DNA of 64,000 nucleotides from Saprospiraceae bacterium. Its GTDB lineage: Bacteria; Bacteroidota; Bacteroidia; Chitinophagales; Saprospiraceae. Positions 8,176 to 16,207 of this stretch are shown here, piece after piece. Numbering within the stretch: the stretch's first letter is position 1; the number at the start of each line of letters is the position of its first letter. A program made the position numbers and the translations under genes. The notes below the pieces were generated by a model. It did no database searches, was not told the DNA's origin, and was given only the letters and a program-made list of their open reading frames with translations. The DNA lies in the NCBI GenBank assembly GCA_022844565.1, contig JALHLK010000001.1, forward strand, positions 373,073-437,072, read 5' to 3'.

Positions 8176-9099
8176 ATGATTACAAGACGACAAATATTAA
8201 GAACCATTGGTTTAACTGCAGCTTCTACATTTGCTTCACAAAATTTACAAGAATTAGCAAACAAGAAAAAGCCTGTTTTGCGTTTCGCTCATCTCACAGA
8301 TATGCACATCATGCCCGATAGTCCGGCAGAGGAGGGTGTGAAAAAGTGTATTAACCAAATACTAAAAAGCGAGAAGAAAGTTGACTTCTTCATAAATGGA
8401 GGAGACATCATCATGGATTCATTAAGTAAAACCAAAGAAGAAACCGAAGCACAATGGGAGGTGTGGCGAAGGATCAAATCGAGTTTCCCTGAGTTGAAGT
8501 TTTATCATTGTTTGGGTAATCACGATGTTTGGGGACTTACACCCGACAAAGAAAAATATCCAGGTAAAGCTTGGGCATTAAGAGAGCACAACATGGATTG
8601 TCCTTACTACACATTTAAAAGTAAAGGCTGGAATTTCATAGTTTTGGATAGTACTCAAATGAAGCCTGATGGCAAATGGTACACAGCACATATTGATAAA
8701 ACGCAACGCACATGGCTGGAGAATACACTTAAAAATATTCCTACCAATGAACCAATCTTGGTAGTTTCTCATATTCCTATAATCGGTGCTACTCCTTTTT
8801 TGGATGGCGATAATGCAAAAACTGGTGATTGGGTTGTACCAGGTGCCTGGATGCATACTGACGCCAAGTCATTAATCAATCTTTTTTATAATCACAAGAA
8901 TGTAAAAGTTGCTATTAGTGGGCATATCCACCTTGTTGAAACGTTGATTTATCACAATGTCAATTACTATTGTAGTGGTGCCGTATCAGGTAATTGGTGG
9001 GATAAAGAGCCCTACGAATTGACAAATAAGGGTTATGCAATTTTTGAATTGTTCGAAGATGGATCACATACATTCAAATATGTGGAGTTTGAAGTTTAA
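8176..9099 (+). CDS. Tat-exported calcineurin-like metallophosphoesterase
   Basis: Starting at 8176 the protein (307 residues) opens with MITRRQILRTIGLTAAST, a twin-arginine signal, so it acts in the periplasm. The two-metal phosphoesterase motifs follow in order: DMHIM, NGGDIIMDS, CLGNHDVWG, VVSHIPI and SGHIHLVE. This resembles the 3',5'-cyclic-AMP phosphodiesterase CpdA-like/alkaline phosphatase D-like group, but the substrate is not deducible. The frame extends upstream to a TTG at 8104, but that would put an odd hydrophobic stretch before the Tat signal and cover the promoter element. Confidence 0.88.
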   Translation: MITRRQILRTIGLTAASTFASQNLQELANKKKPVLRFAHLTDMHIMPDSPAEEGVKKCINQILKSEKKVDFFINGGDIIMDSLSKTKEETEAQWEVWRRIKSSFPELKFYHCLGNHDVWGLTPDKEKYPGKAWALREHNMDCPYYTFKSKGWNFIVLDSTQMKPDGKWYTAHIDKTQRTWLENTLKNIPTNEPILVVSHIPIIGATPFLDGDNAKTGDWVVPGAWMHTDAKSLINLFYNHKNVKVAISGHIHLVETLIYHNVNYYCSGAVSGNWWDKEPYELTNKGYAIFELFEDGSHTFKYVEFEV

Positions 9100-9104
9100 T
9101 ATTA

Positions 9105-9298
9105 TTAATTCTACTTTGTTATGTTTAAATCAGAATGTTTATAACTTCAATTAAAGTTAAAAATGGCAATGTCCTTATTCGTTTTTGTCACCATTTTTGT
9201 TGCAAAAATGTCGCCAAAAGAATTGACGTTTTTAGGTTTTCCTCGACCTGAAGGTAGCGGTAATTGAAAAGTTTTAGAATTTAAAAAAGTAGAATTAA
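9105..9298 (+). mobile_element. MITE-like element, copy A (194 bp)
   Basis: Ends TTAATTCTACTTT (9105-9117) and AAAGTAGAATTAA (9286-9298) are perfect 13-bp inverted repeats. The inside contains a perfect hairpin CATTTTTG-TTG-CAAAAATG and no ORF. A second copy in the same orientation, roughly nine bases in ten identical, lies at 9887-10079. The element begins 5 bases after the phosphoesterase stop codon. A 52-base central block is identical in both copies. Confidence 0.75.
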
Positions 9299-9416
9299 CA
9301 TATATACGAATGTGTAATAGATTGATTTTCTATTTCATAACAATTTATTAATAATCATATATATACTTGGTTACATTTGATAACATAATTTTACAGTAAA
9401 TAAAGACTGATAGATT

Positions 9417-9890
9417 ATGGAATGGTACAGGTTTGATAAGCAAAAACTCAAAAAGTCTATTGAAGAAGTAATAGAAGCTGCTATTATCAGAGAATTGGGA
9501 GAGGGACATAAATTAAAAATATGTATCGGATGTGATTCTCAAGTGAAAGGTAGTGTCGTAGACTTTGCTACTGTTGTATTAATCCTTAGAGAGAAAAAAG
9601 GCGGTTTTATGTATTATAAGATGCATCGAAAGACTACAAAAATGACCATAAAAGAAAGGATGATAAAAGAAGTTAGTATTGCGGTAGATACGGCCTTTCA
9701 GCTATGTCCAGTTTTAGACAAATATCCAGTAGCATTAGAAGTACATGCAGATATCAATAGTGATCCAAGCTTTAAATCGAATGTTGCTTTAAAGGAAGCA
9801 ATGGGCTATATCCTAGGAATGGGCTACATTTTTAAGGCAAAACCAGATGCATATGCTTCGTCATACTGTGCAGATCGTATTGTGCATTAA
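9417..9890 (+). CDS. YkuK-like RNase H-fold protein (DUF458)
   Basis: 157 residues. The CIGCDSQVKGSVVDFATVVLI stretch (split: CIGCDSQ, DFATVV) with later LEVHADINSDP and LGMGYIFKAKPDAYASS fits the YkuK/DUF458 family, a predicted ribonuclease H-like fold of unknown function first annotated in Bacillus, where it has been linked by annotation to sporulation or competence. Conserved acidic residues in CDS and HAD are plausible metal ligands. The gene is flanked on both sides by copies of the same inverted-repeat element; the downstream copy even overlaps its TAA stop. Confidence 0.8.
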   Translation: MEWYRFDKQKLKKSIEEVIEAAIIRELGEGHKLKICIGCDSQVKGSVVDFATVVLILREKKGGFMYYKMHRKTTKMTIKERMIKEVSIAVDTAFQLCPVLDKYPVALEVHADINSDPSFKSNVALKEAMGYILGMGYIFKAKPDAYASSYCADRIVH

Positions 9891-10079
9891 TTCTACTATG
9901 TCAATTTGAAACCAGAATGTTTATATCTTCAATTAAAGTTGAAAATGGCAATGTCCTTCTTCGTTTTTGTCACCATTTTTGTTGCAAAAATGTCGCCAAA
10001 AGAATTGACGTTTTTTGGTTTCCACGACCTGAAGGGCGCGATAATTGAAAAGTTTTAGAATTTAAAAAAGTAGAATTAA
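9887..10079 (+). mobile_element. MITE-like element, copy B (193 bp)
   Basis: Same element as 9105-9298, same orientation. The left end TTAATTCTACT starts at 9887 and contains the stop codon of the YkuK-like gene (9888-9890); the right end AAAGTAGAATTAA is at 10067-10079. Differences from copy A cluster near the left end and in the stretch after GACCTGAAGG. The internal hairpin CATTTTTG-TTG-CAAAAATG is intact. Confidence 0.75.
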
Positions 10080-10116
10080 TTTATTTGATATTTTGGGTTA
10101 CTGACTACATAATATC

Positions 10117-11124
10117 TTACACTTTATTAACCAATACTTTATCATTCAAAGAAAGAATGTAGTTTAAAGTTTCTTCAATATTGTTTGGCACCATTGTAGG
10201 TACTTTGACATTTGAATTCAACCAATCAAAGAAGATATGTTTTGTCTTTTTATCTAGGTTCGACATTTTTGGTACACCCAATTTTTGTAGAGCAGCTGCG
10301 TTGCATTGTTGTTCATATTGGCCATTGATAGGAATAGTCATCAGTTTTTTGCCTAGATAAAGTGCTTCTGCTGGTGTTTCAAAGCCTCCGCCAGTCAAAA
10401 GTGCATGACAATTGATTAGACTTTCATTAAAATGTTTTTGATTAATAGGGTAGTAGTGGATGTTATCTTCTTGATAAGGCTTATCAACATCTTTTACAAA
10501 CCAATGAATTTCTAATGGTGCTAATTCTTTAAAGATTTTGGTCAAGCAAATTTTTTCATATGAAGGCAAATAAACAGTGATATGCCCTTGATCTTTTGGT
10601 TTTGAATAAAGAAAAATATTTTTGACCACTGGAGGAAAAATGAAGGAATCATATCGATCAAAATGCAATCCAACATAATGCGTGGCAGGAGCGTAATTTT
10701 TTAAAACATATTCTCCGATAAAACTAGACTTAGAGGGTCTTGGAGTGTTTTCAGACATAAAACTTCCTTGATGCCCAAATTGAACTGAACGAATATTTTT
10801 AGTTTTACATGCTCGGGCTGTGATATGGTCAAAGTCATTGATGATTAGATCATAATTTTCCACAGGCAGGTCATGAGCTTCTTTTTTGACTCTTTTCCAA
10901 TTGAAAGCTGAGAAAGATTTTATGTAATCTAAGCCACCACATTGATTATAAAATAAACTTAGACCATGTGTCCTGTATTTAATTGGTATATCCATGGGTA
11001 AGTTGGAATTTGAGCCACTTAAAAGTATATCAACATCACCTATTTCACATAAGTATGGGTACAATTGATGAGCTCTACTAATATGTCCATTACCAGTTGC
11101 TTGAACAGCATATAATATTTTCAT
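10117..11124 (-). CDS. Glycosyltransferase, GT-B fold (MJ1255/VC2487-like)
   Basis: 335 residues beginning MKILYAVQATGNGHISRAHQL, the opening of the TIGR00661-type glycosyltransferase family related to MurG and UDP-glucuronosyltransferases. The donor-binding end is LLTGGGFETPAEALYLGKKLMTIPINGQYEQQCNA (read here as LTGGGFETPAEAL and IPINGQYEQQ). No signal peptide or membrane segment. It lies 133 bases downstream of the LpxH-like gene on the same strand with its own TATTTTTG element at 11148-11155. The two genes are often neighbours in Bacteroidota, which suggests a role in envelope lipid or glycan synthesis; substrates unknown. Confidence 0.85.
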   Translation of the reverse strand: MKILYAVQATGNGHISRAHQLYPYLCEIGDVDILLSGSNSNLPMDIPIKYRTHGLSLFYNQCGGLDYIKSFSAFNWKRVKKEAHDLPVENYDLIINDFDHITARACKTKNIRSVQFGHQGSFMSENTPRPSKSSFIGEYVLKNYAPATHYVGLHFDRYDSFIFPPVVKNIFLYSKPKDQGHITVYLPSYEKICLTKIFKELAPLEIHWFVKDVDKPYQEDNIHYYPINQKHFNESLINCHALLTGGGFETPAEALYLGKKLMTIPINGQYEQQCNAAALQKLGVPKMSNLDKKTKHIFFDWLNSNVKVPTMVPNNIEETLNYILSLNDKVLVNKV

Positions 11125-11147
11125 TTTTTAATTATCTTCTTGTTTTT

Positions 11148-11155
11148 CAAAAATA
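11148..11155 (-). promoter_or_regulatory. -7 promoter element of the GT-B glycosyltransferase (TATTTTTG)
   Basis: The complement is TATTTTTG, 24 bases before the ATG at 11124. Confidence 0.5.
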
Positions 11156-11257
11156 CATTTAGAAAAGTACAGGCTTTAAAGTGTGATAAAACCTAATTGG
11201 CTAATTGAAGTGGATAAAATATAGTTGTGGGCCAATAATCTGGACAATGTATGTTAA

Positions 11258-12166
11258 TTAAGATGTCGTGGATTTTGATTTTCTCTTTGGTTCACGACCA
11301 TTTAATCTACCTGCAGTCATAAAAGACAATTTTGTCAAGGGTGAATGCATCAAAGAATCAATGTCAAAAACGTTATTTATAAAGTCAGGCTCATAATCAT
11401 CATCTTGTTCATCAATTTTGAAAGTATCAACTTGATGTGTATAAATAGTCCAGTTACCATTAACATACTCTAAAGAGGTGCAGTTTTCCACCCAGTCGCC
11501 ACTATTTAAATACCGGACTTCTGCCCCGTCTTTTTTGATAATTTTATCTTGAGGTTGATGAATGTGTCCACATATTACGAAATCGAAGTTTTGATCAATA
11601 GCTAAATGAGCAGCCGTCTCTTCAAAATTTGAAATCCATTTAACAGCCTTTTTGACACCAGATTTTATTCTTTTAGAAACGCTAACTTTTTCTTTTCCGA
11701 AGTAATTCAATAGGTCATTGATTAAACGATTAAATAAGATTAGTATATCATAACCTTTTCCACCTAGTTTGGCTATTATTCTAGCCCAACCTTTGGTAGT
11801 CGAATCAAAAATGTCTCCATGAAATATCCATACCTTTTTACCGTCAACGTCTAATATTAATTTATCATCTAATATTATGTTCCCAAGTTGAGTTCCAGAA
11901 TATTTCCTTAATGCTTCGTCATGATTACCGGTGATATAGTAAACTTTAGTGTCTCGTTCACTCATTTTTAGTATTTGACGCAATACTTGTAGGTGTGCTT
12001 TTGGAAAGTAACTCTTTTTAAAGTTCCATATATCTATAATGTCACCATTGAGAACTAAGATTTTAGGCTTAATACTTTTAAGATAGTCACATATTTCTTG
12101 AGCATGGCATCCATATGTCCCTAAATGAAGGTCGCTTAATACGACAATATCTAAATTTCTTTTCAC
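11258..12166 (-). CDS. LpxH-like metallophosphatase (UDP-2,3-diacylglucosamine pyrophosphatase family)
   Basis: 302 residues with the calcineurin-like metal-binding motifs of LpxH and its relatives: VVLSDLHLGTYG, LNGDIIDIW, YYITGNHDEAL, FHGDIFD and ICGHIHQPQ, followed by LNSGDWVENCTSLEY. It would hydrolyse a nucleotide-sugar lipid pyrophosphate, by homology UDP-2,3-diacylglucosamine to lipid X in lipid A synthesis; many Bacteroidota encode several such paralogs, so the exact substrate is uncertain. The start is a GTG at 12166 (GTG AAA AGA), since an in-frame TAA lies four codons upstream and no ATG follows before the first motif. Confidence 0.85.
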   Translation of the reverse strand: MKRNLDIVVLSDLHLGTYGCHAQEICDYLKSIKPKILVLNGDIIDIWNFKKSYFPKAHLQVLRQILKMSERDTKVYYITGNHDEALRKYSGTQLGNIILDDKLILDVDGKKVWIFHGDIFDSTTKGWARIIAKLGGKGYDILILFNRLINDLLNYFGKEKVSVSKRIKSGVKKAVKWISNFEETAAHLAIDQNFDFVICGHIHQPQDKIIKKDGAEVRYLNSGDWVENCTSLEYVNGNWTIYTHQVDTFKIDEQDDDYEPDFINNVFDIDSLMHSPLTKLSFMTAGRLNGREPKRKSKSTTS

Positions 12167-12481
12167 AAATTTAATTTAATGCAAAATTCACATATAGATA
12201 TTATTAATATATTACCCTGATATAAAGTTATTGTTAAATCTACTAATATTCTAAGTTTTATATGTTAAAATAAAAGATAAATAAAGCATTAGCAACCAGC
12301 TTATTTAGGATTATTTAGTTGCAATATTTACAATAAATTAGATCTTAGAGCATTTAAAATAAAAAATAAGCCTTATTTAAATATTTTATGAAAAAAACGA
12401 CATCTTTTGTAACTATTTTATAATACTTAACGTTTATTTAAGTAACAAATGAAAAAAATTAACTCTCTGTAAAATATTATA
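12167..12481. other. Divergent intergenic region, no gene seen
   Basis: About 315 bases of very AT-rich sequence between two divergently transcribed units. It must hold promoters for both, but I found no exact TAnnTTTG element at a convincing distance except a TAAATTTG whose position overlaps the GTG start of the minus-strand gene, which may be chance. No ORF or stable hairpin. Confidence 0.5.
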
Positions 12482-12712
12482 ATGAAACAATTGAGAATCA
12501 AGGTTATTGTAGGTTTAATTAGTTTGTTTTCAATGTCTTGTTTTATTTATTTAAACACGAGATCAAGTAATCCTATAACGTTCGGTCAACATAACTATCA
12601 AAATGTAGATCAAGAGATTTCTGAAATTGAGAGTCAAGAATCTAATACTGGAGATCATGGCACAGCTGCATTAGCTTTTATCTTCAAAGCTATTTTACTT
12701 TCTCAAAGGTAG
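12482..12712 (+). CDS. Small membrane-anchored or lipoprotein, unknown function
   Basis: 76 residues. An N-terminal hydrophobic segment (about 6-25) ends in LFSMSC, which could be a lipobox or a membrane anchor. A polar middle rich in Glu, Gln and Ser follows, and a second hydrophobic stretch (AALAFIFKAILL) closes the protein. It sits 16 bases upstream of the DUF6495 gene, so it is probably the first gene of that three-gene unit. I do not recognise a family. A real gene is likely from its clean ATG, spacing and composition, but the evidence is limited. Confidence 0.55.
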   Translation: MKQLRIKVIVGLISLFSMSCFIYLNTRSSNPITFGQHNYQNVDQEISEIESQESNTGDHGTAALAFIFKAILLSQR

Positions 12713-12728
12713 GAGAATAATTTCATTT

Positions 12729-13178
12729 ATGAAGTTTAAAAGACTTTCACCATCAGATTTACAAACCTTATCAAGTGAATTTATTAATTTCTTGGCGGCA
12801 AACGGAATAGATAGTAAAAGCTGGGAATCTATTAAAGAATCAAATCAAAGCTATTGTAATCAGCTGATTGAAGAATTTAGTGATCTCGTATATGCTAGTT
12901 CTTTATCGAAAATAAGGTATTTAATGAAAGCTGACCAATCTTTTATTTTTTTATTTGAAATGTATGAAAATACTATTGAGATGAATATTTTCGGTATTAC
13001 TTCATTCATAAACTCTATTGACGATATCAACCCAAGTTCAGTTACTTTTGTTTCCTCAGAAATTAAAAGCTATACGGTCGATAAAGAATTAGAAGCTTTC
13101 AATTTGCTCGAATCAGGGTGTACCATTTGCACACCTGAAGTGTTCTCGGCATTTAACAAAATAAAAAATGTAATATGA
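12729..13178 (+). CDS. DUF6495-like protein
   Basis: 149 residues starting MKFKRLSPSDLQTLSSEFINFLA, followed by IDSKSWESIKESN and the FSDLVYASSLSKIRYLM stretch, a pattern I associate with the DUF6495 family of Bacteroidota. Soluble, acidic, no catalytic motif visible. Two cysteines lie near the end (GCTICTPE). Its TGA overlaps the ATG of the CoA-transferase gene by four bases (ATGA), so the two are translationally coupled. Function unknown. Confidence 0.65.
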   Translation: MKFKRLSPSDLQTLSSEFINFLAANGIDSKSWESIKESNQSYCNQLIEEFSDLVYASSLSKIRYLMKADQSFIFLFEMYENTIEMNIFGITSFINSIDDINPSSVTFVSSEIKSYTVDKELEAFNLLESGCTICTPEVFSAFNKIKNVI

Positions 13179-14236
13179 GTTCTTTATTACCATTTCAAGG
13201 TATTAAAGTAGTTGAACTTGCTTCAATTTTAGCTGGGCCGTTAGTAGGTAGTTTTTTTGCTGAATTAGGTGCAAATGTTATCAAGGTAGAAAATAAGCGA
13301 TCTAATGGAGAACCAACAAGAGGCTGGCTACATCAAAACGAGGAACATTCAACTGAATCTGACTATTTCACAGCCGCAAATTCTGACAAAGAAATTTTAC
13401 TTTTAGACTTTACCAACGAATCAGAATATAATCAATTATTAAAAATCATTGAGAACGCCAACATTGTTATTGCTAATTTCTTACCTACGATAGCAAAAAA
13501 ATTGAAATGTACTTACGCAGATTTTAATAAACTGAATGATCGTCTAATTTATGTAAACCTTGTTGCATATAATGAAGATGACGACAGACCAGGTTTTGAT
13601 TTATTAATGCAAGCTGAATGTGGTTACTTATCTATGACAGGTTCTCCAAATGAAATAGCTAAAATACCAACTGCTATGATAGATATATTGGCTGCTCATC
13701 AGATGAAAGAGGCTGTGTTAATAGCAATGTATCGACAAGCCAAAGGTGAAATCAGTTCTTGTGAAATGTGCGTGTCCTTATATAAATCAGGGTTAACTGG
13801 GCTCATAAATCAAGGGTCGAGCTACATCAATAGTAATATCATAGCCCAACCACTTGCTACATTGCATCCTTCTATTGCCCCATACGGTGATATTTTTTAT
13901 TCACAAGAAAACATACCATTTGTGCTGGCCATTGGTACAGATCATCAATTTGAGAAGTTAAATAATGCGTTTAACCTTGGACTTTTAGCAGCGTTTTCTA
14001 AAAACAAGGATAGAGTTATCCAACGATCTAAAGTAACTTCTTTGATAAATCAATGTTTTGCCACTATGCAAATGGACAAGATATCTTCAATTCTTAATAT
14101 AATGGGAATACCTCACAGTCCAATAAAAACTATTAAAGAAGCCCTAGATCATGAATATGCAAAATCAATGATCACAACTAAGAAAAACGGAAAGAAACGA
14201 ATTTCTGATATTGCTTTTAAAACAATAGAAAGCTAA
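13175..14236 (+). CDS. Class III (CaiB/BaiF-type) CoA-transferase
   Basis: Transfers CoA between carboxylic acids through an aspartyl-CoA intermediate. Family hallmarks are the opening FQGIKVVELASILAGPL, GANVIKVE near 33-39, and the catalytic Asp142 in PGFDLLMQAECG followed by LSMTG. At 353 residues it is shorter than the usual 390-400, mostly in the C-terminal part. Closest annotated relatives of this form include alpha-methylacyl-CoA racemase-like and formyl-CoA transferase-like proteins; the substrate cannot be read from sequence. It overlaps the DUF6495 gene by four bases. Confidence 0.9.
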   Translation: MSSLLPFQGIKVVELASILAGPLVGSFFAELGANVIKVENKRSNGEPTRGWLHQNEEHSTESDYFTAANSDKEILLLDFTNESEYNQLLKIIENANIVIANFLPTIAKKLKCTYADFNKLNDRLIYVNLVAYNEDDDRPGFDLLMQAECGYLSMTGSPNEIAKIPTAMIDILAAHQMKEAVLIAMYRQAKGEISSCEMCVSLYKSGLTGLINQGSSYINSNIIAQPLATLHPSIAPYGDIFYSQENIPFVLAIGTDHQFEKLNNAFNLGLLAAFSKNKDRVIQRSKVTSLINQCFATMQMDKISSILNIMGIPHSPIKTIKEALDHEYAKSMITTKKNGKKRISDIAFKTIES

Positions 14237-14250
14237 AGGACTTAATATTA

Positions 14251-15984
14251 CTACCTTTTGCCTTTTCTATGTCCTCCCCCAGATGAGCCACCGCTGCGTT
14301 TTCTTGCTTCAAACCTAGGTCTTCGTTCTATGCCAGAGCCACTTTCTCGATTACCTTCTCGTTCTTTCATTTTACCACCAATTTCGCTTACCACTAGCCC
14401 TTTAATACCAGAAGTCTGAACACATTTTAAAAATGTTGAAACCTGATCTTGTTTGACTTCAAAAGTCGAGGATTCATGCTCAATAAGAATATTACCAAGT
14501 ATAATTTTTTTACCTGGTGTGATATCGTTAATAAATTTTATCAATGATTTTGGATTAAGTCCACTAGATTTACCATGATTCATTCTAAGAACACCAAAGT
14601 TGCCGCTTGAACGTGCATTTTTCATAGCATCATGTTCAATGTTGCCTATCTTTTTGTCTTTAATAGCATTTACATCTTGAAGACCTCTGTAATAATCTAA
14701 AAATCTATTAAACTCGACAGAAATAAATTTCTTTAAAACAGTCTCTTTATCGATATCAGCAAATGCCTCATTAACAGAAGCCATAAATGGATCAATGGTT
14801 TCTTCATCAAATTGAGTAGATTTCACTTTCTCAATTAAGTGCATTAATTGAGCTTTGCATATGATTTCTCCTTCAGGTACTCGAGAATAAGTGATGGGCA
14901 ACTTGATCATTCTTTCGATAAGCATGATCTTATTTTGTTCTTTTTTGGTAATGATACTAAGAGCGATACCTGTTTTACCCGCTCTACCTGTTCTACCTGT
15001 TCGGTGAATGTACACTTCGGGATCATCTGGTAAGCTATAATTAATGACGTGTGTCAAATTACTTACATCGAGTCCTCTAGCTGCAACGTCTGTAGCAACC
15101 AATAATTGCAAGGTACCTGTTTTGAACTTACTCATGACAAAATCTCGCTGTGATTGTACTAAATCACCATGAAGTGCGTCTGCATTATAGCCATCTTGAC
15201 CAAGCATATCTGCAATCTCTTGCGTGTCAATCTTGGTTTTACAAAATATAATGCCATAAATCTCAGGATTACTATCTACAAGCATCTTTAAAGCTTGGTA
15301 TTTGTTTTTACCATCTACCAAATAATAGAGATGCTCGATATTCTTATTACTTGCATTTACTTGCCCAACAGAGATGGTCTCGGGGACATTCATATAATTT
15401 GCTGCGATACGCTTTACTTCAGTAGGCATAGTAGCAGAAAACAAGAATGTTTGTCTTTCTTTTGGGGTAGTGCTTAATATCGCATCCAATTCATCTTTAA
15501 ATCCCATAGAAAGCATCTCATCAGCTTCATCAAGAACCAACCATCTGATATTGTCTACTTTTAATTTGTTTTTATTAACGAGGTCAAGTACACGGCCTGG
15601 TGTACCTACTACGATTTGAGGATGTTCTTTAAGACCTAAAATTTGGTCTCTGATTGACGCACCACCATATACGGCTTGGATTCTAAGTCCATCAATAAAT
15701 TTTGAGAAACCTACAATGTCTCTAGTTATCTGAAGTGCTAATTCACGTGTAGGAGAAAGAATAAAAGCTTGAACATTTGGCGAGTTTACATCTATATTTT
15801 GTAAAATAGGTAAACTGAATGCAGCTGTTTTACCTGTACCTGTAGAGGCAAGGGCTATAAAATCTGAAGTTGTTTCTGTTAATTTTGTGAGCGTAGCTTC
15901 CTGAATTGGTGTAGGTTTTTCGTATCCAAGTTCATCTATTGCTTTTAAGATACTTGGCTTAAGGTTGAAGTCTGAAAATTTCAT
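14251..15984 (-). CDS. DEAD-box RNA helicase with DbpA-type RNA-binding domain (DeaD/CsdA-like)
   Basis: ATP-dependent RNA helicase likely acting in ribosome assembly or mRNA turnover. Starting at 15984 (MKFSDFNL, 577 residues): Q motif about 23-30, Walker A ASTGTGKT (46-53), PTREL, TPGR, DEAD (152-155), SAT (183-185), and HRTGRTGRAGKTG in the second RecA domain. A DbpA-like RNA-binding domain follows (about 475-540), then an Arg/Gly/Ser-rich basic tail. The open frame also has an ATG ten codons upstream (16014) just after the promoter element; homologs favour the inner start. It is convergent with the CoA-transferase gene, only 14 bases apart. Confidence 0.93.
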   Translation of the reverse strand: MKFSDFNLKPSILKAIDELGYEKPTPIQEATLTKLTETTSDFIALASTGTGKTAAFSLPILQNIDVNSPNVQAFILSPTRELALQITRDIVGFSKFIDGLRIQAVYGGASIRDQILGLKEHPQIVVGTPGRVLDLVNKNKLKVDNIRWLVLDEADEMLSMGFKDELDAILSTTPKERQTFLFSATMPTEVKRIAANYMNVPETISVGQVNASNKNIEHLYYLVDGKNKYQALKMLVDSNPEIYGIIFCKTKIDTQEIADMLGQDGYNADALHGDLVQSQRDFVMSKFKTGTLQLLVATDVAARGLDVSNLTHVINYSLPDDPEVYIHRTGRTGRAGKTGIALSIITKKEQNKIMLIERMIKLPITYSRVPEGEIICKAQLMHLIEKVKSTQFDEETIDPFMASVNEAFADIDKETVLKKFISVEFNRFLDYYRGLQDVNAIKDKKIGNIEHDAMKNARSSGNFGVLRMNHGKSSGLNPKSLIKFINDITPGKKIILGNILIEHESSTFEVKQDQVSTFLKCVQTSGIKGLVVSEIGGKMKEREGNRESGSGIERRPRFEARKRSGGSSGGGHRKGKR

Positions 15985-16045
15985 GTAAATTAGTATTTGT
16001 AATGATGGAAACATTCTTTAATGTTCCTTTTTTAATATAAAAATG

Positions 16046-16053
16046 CAAAGGTA
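16046..16053 (-). promoter_or_regulatory. -7 promoter element of the DEAD-box helicase (TACCTTTG)
   Basis: The complement is TACCTTTG, an exact TAnnTTTG match 62 bases before the ATG at 15984. The leader would be about 55 bases, longer than most here; cold-shock helicases often have regulated leaders. Confidence 0.5.
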
Positions 16054-16207
16054 GATAAATAAAGTGAGAGTTATTCTAAATTGTTGTATAATTCAAGAAT
16101 TTACCTTGATTTGGACATTGTTTTTATATTTAAAATAGTTATTTGAGTTTGTATAATACAATTATAGATATTTTGGTGCCGTGTATCATGAAAATATGCT
16201 AAGGCAG

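Noticed and set aside
12166-12173. TAAATTTG as promoter of the LpxH-like gene
   Set aside because: It overlaps the GTG start codon, so transcription would begin inside the gene; more likely a chance match in AT-rich sequence.
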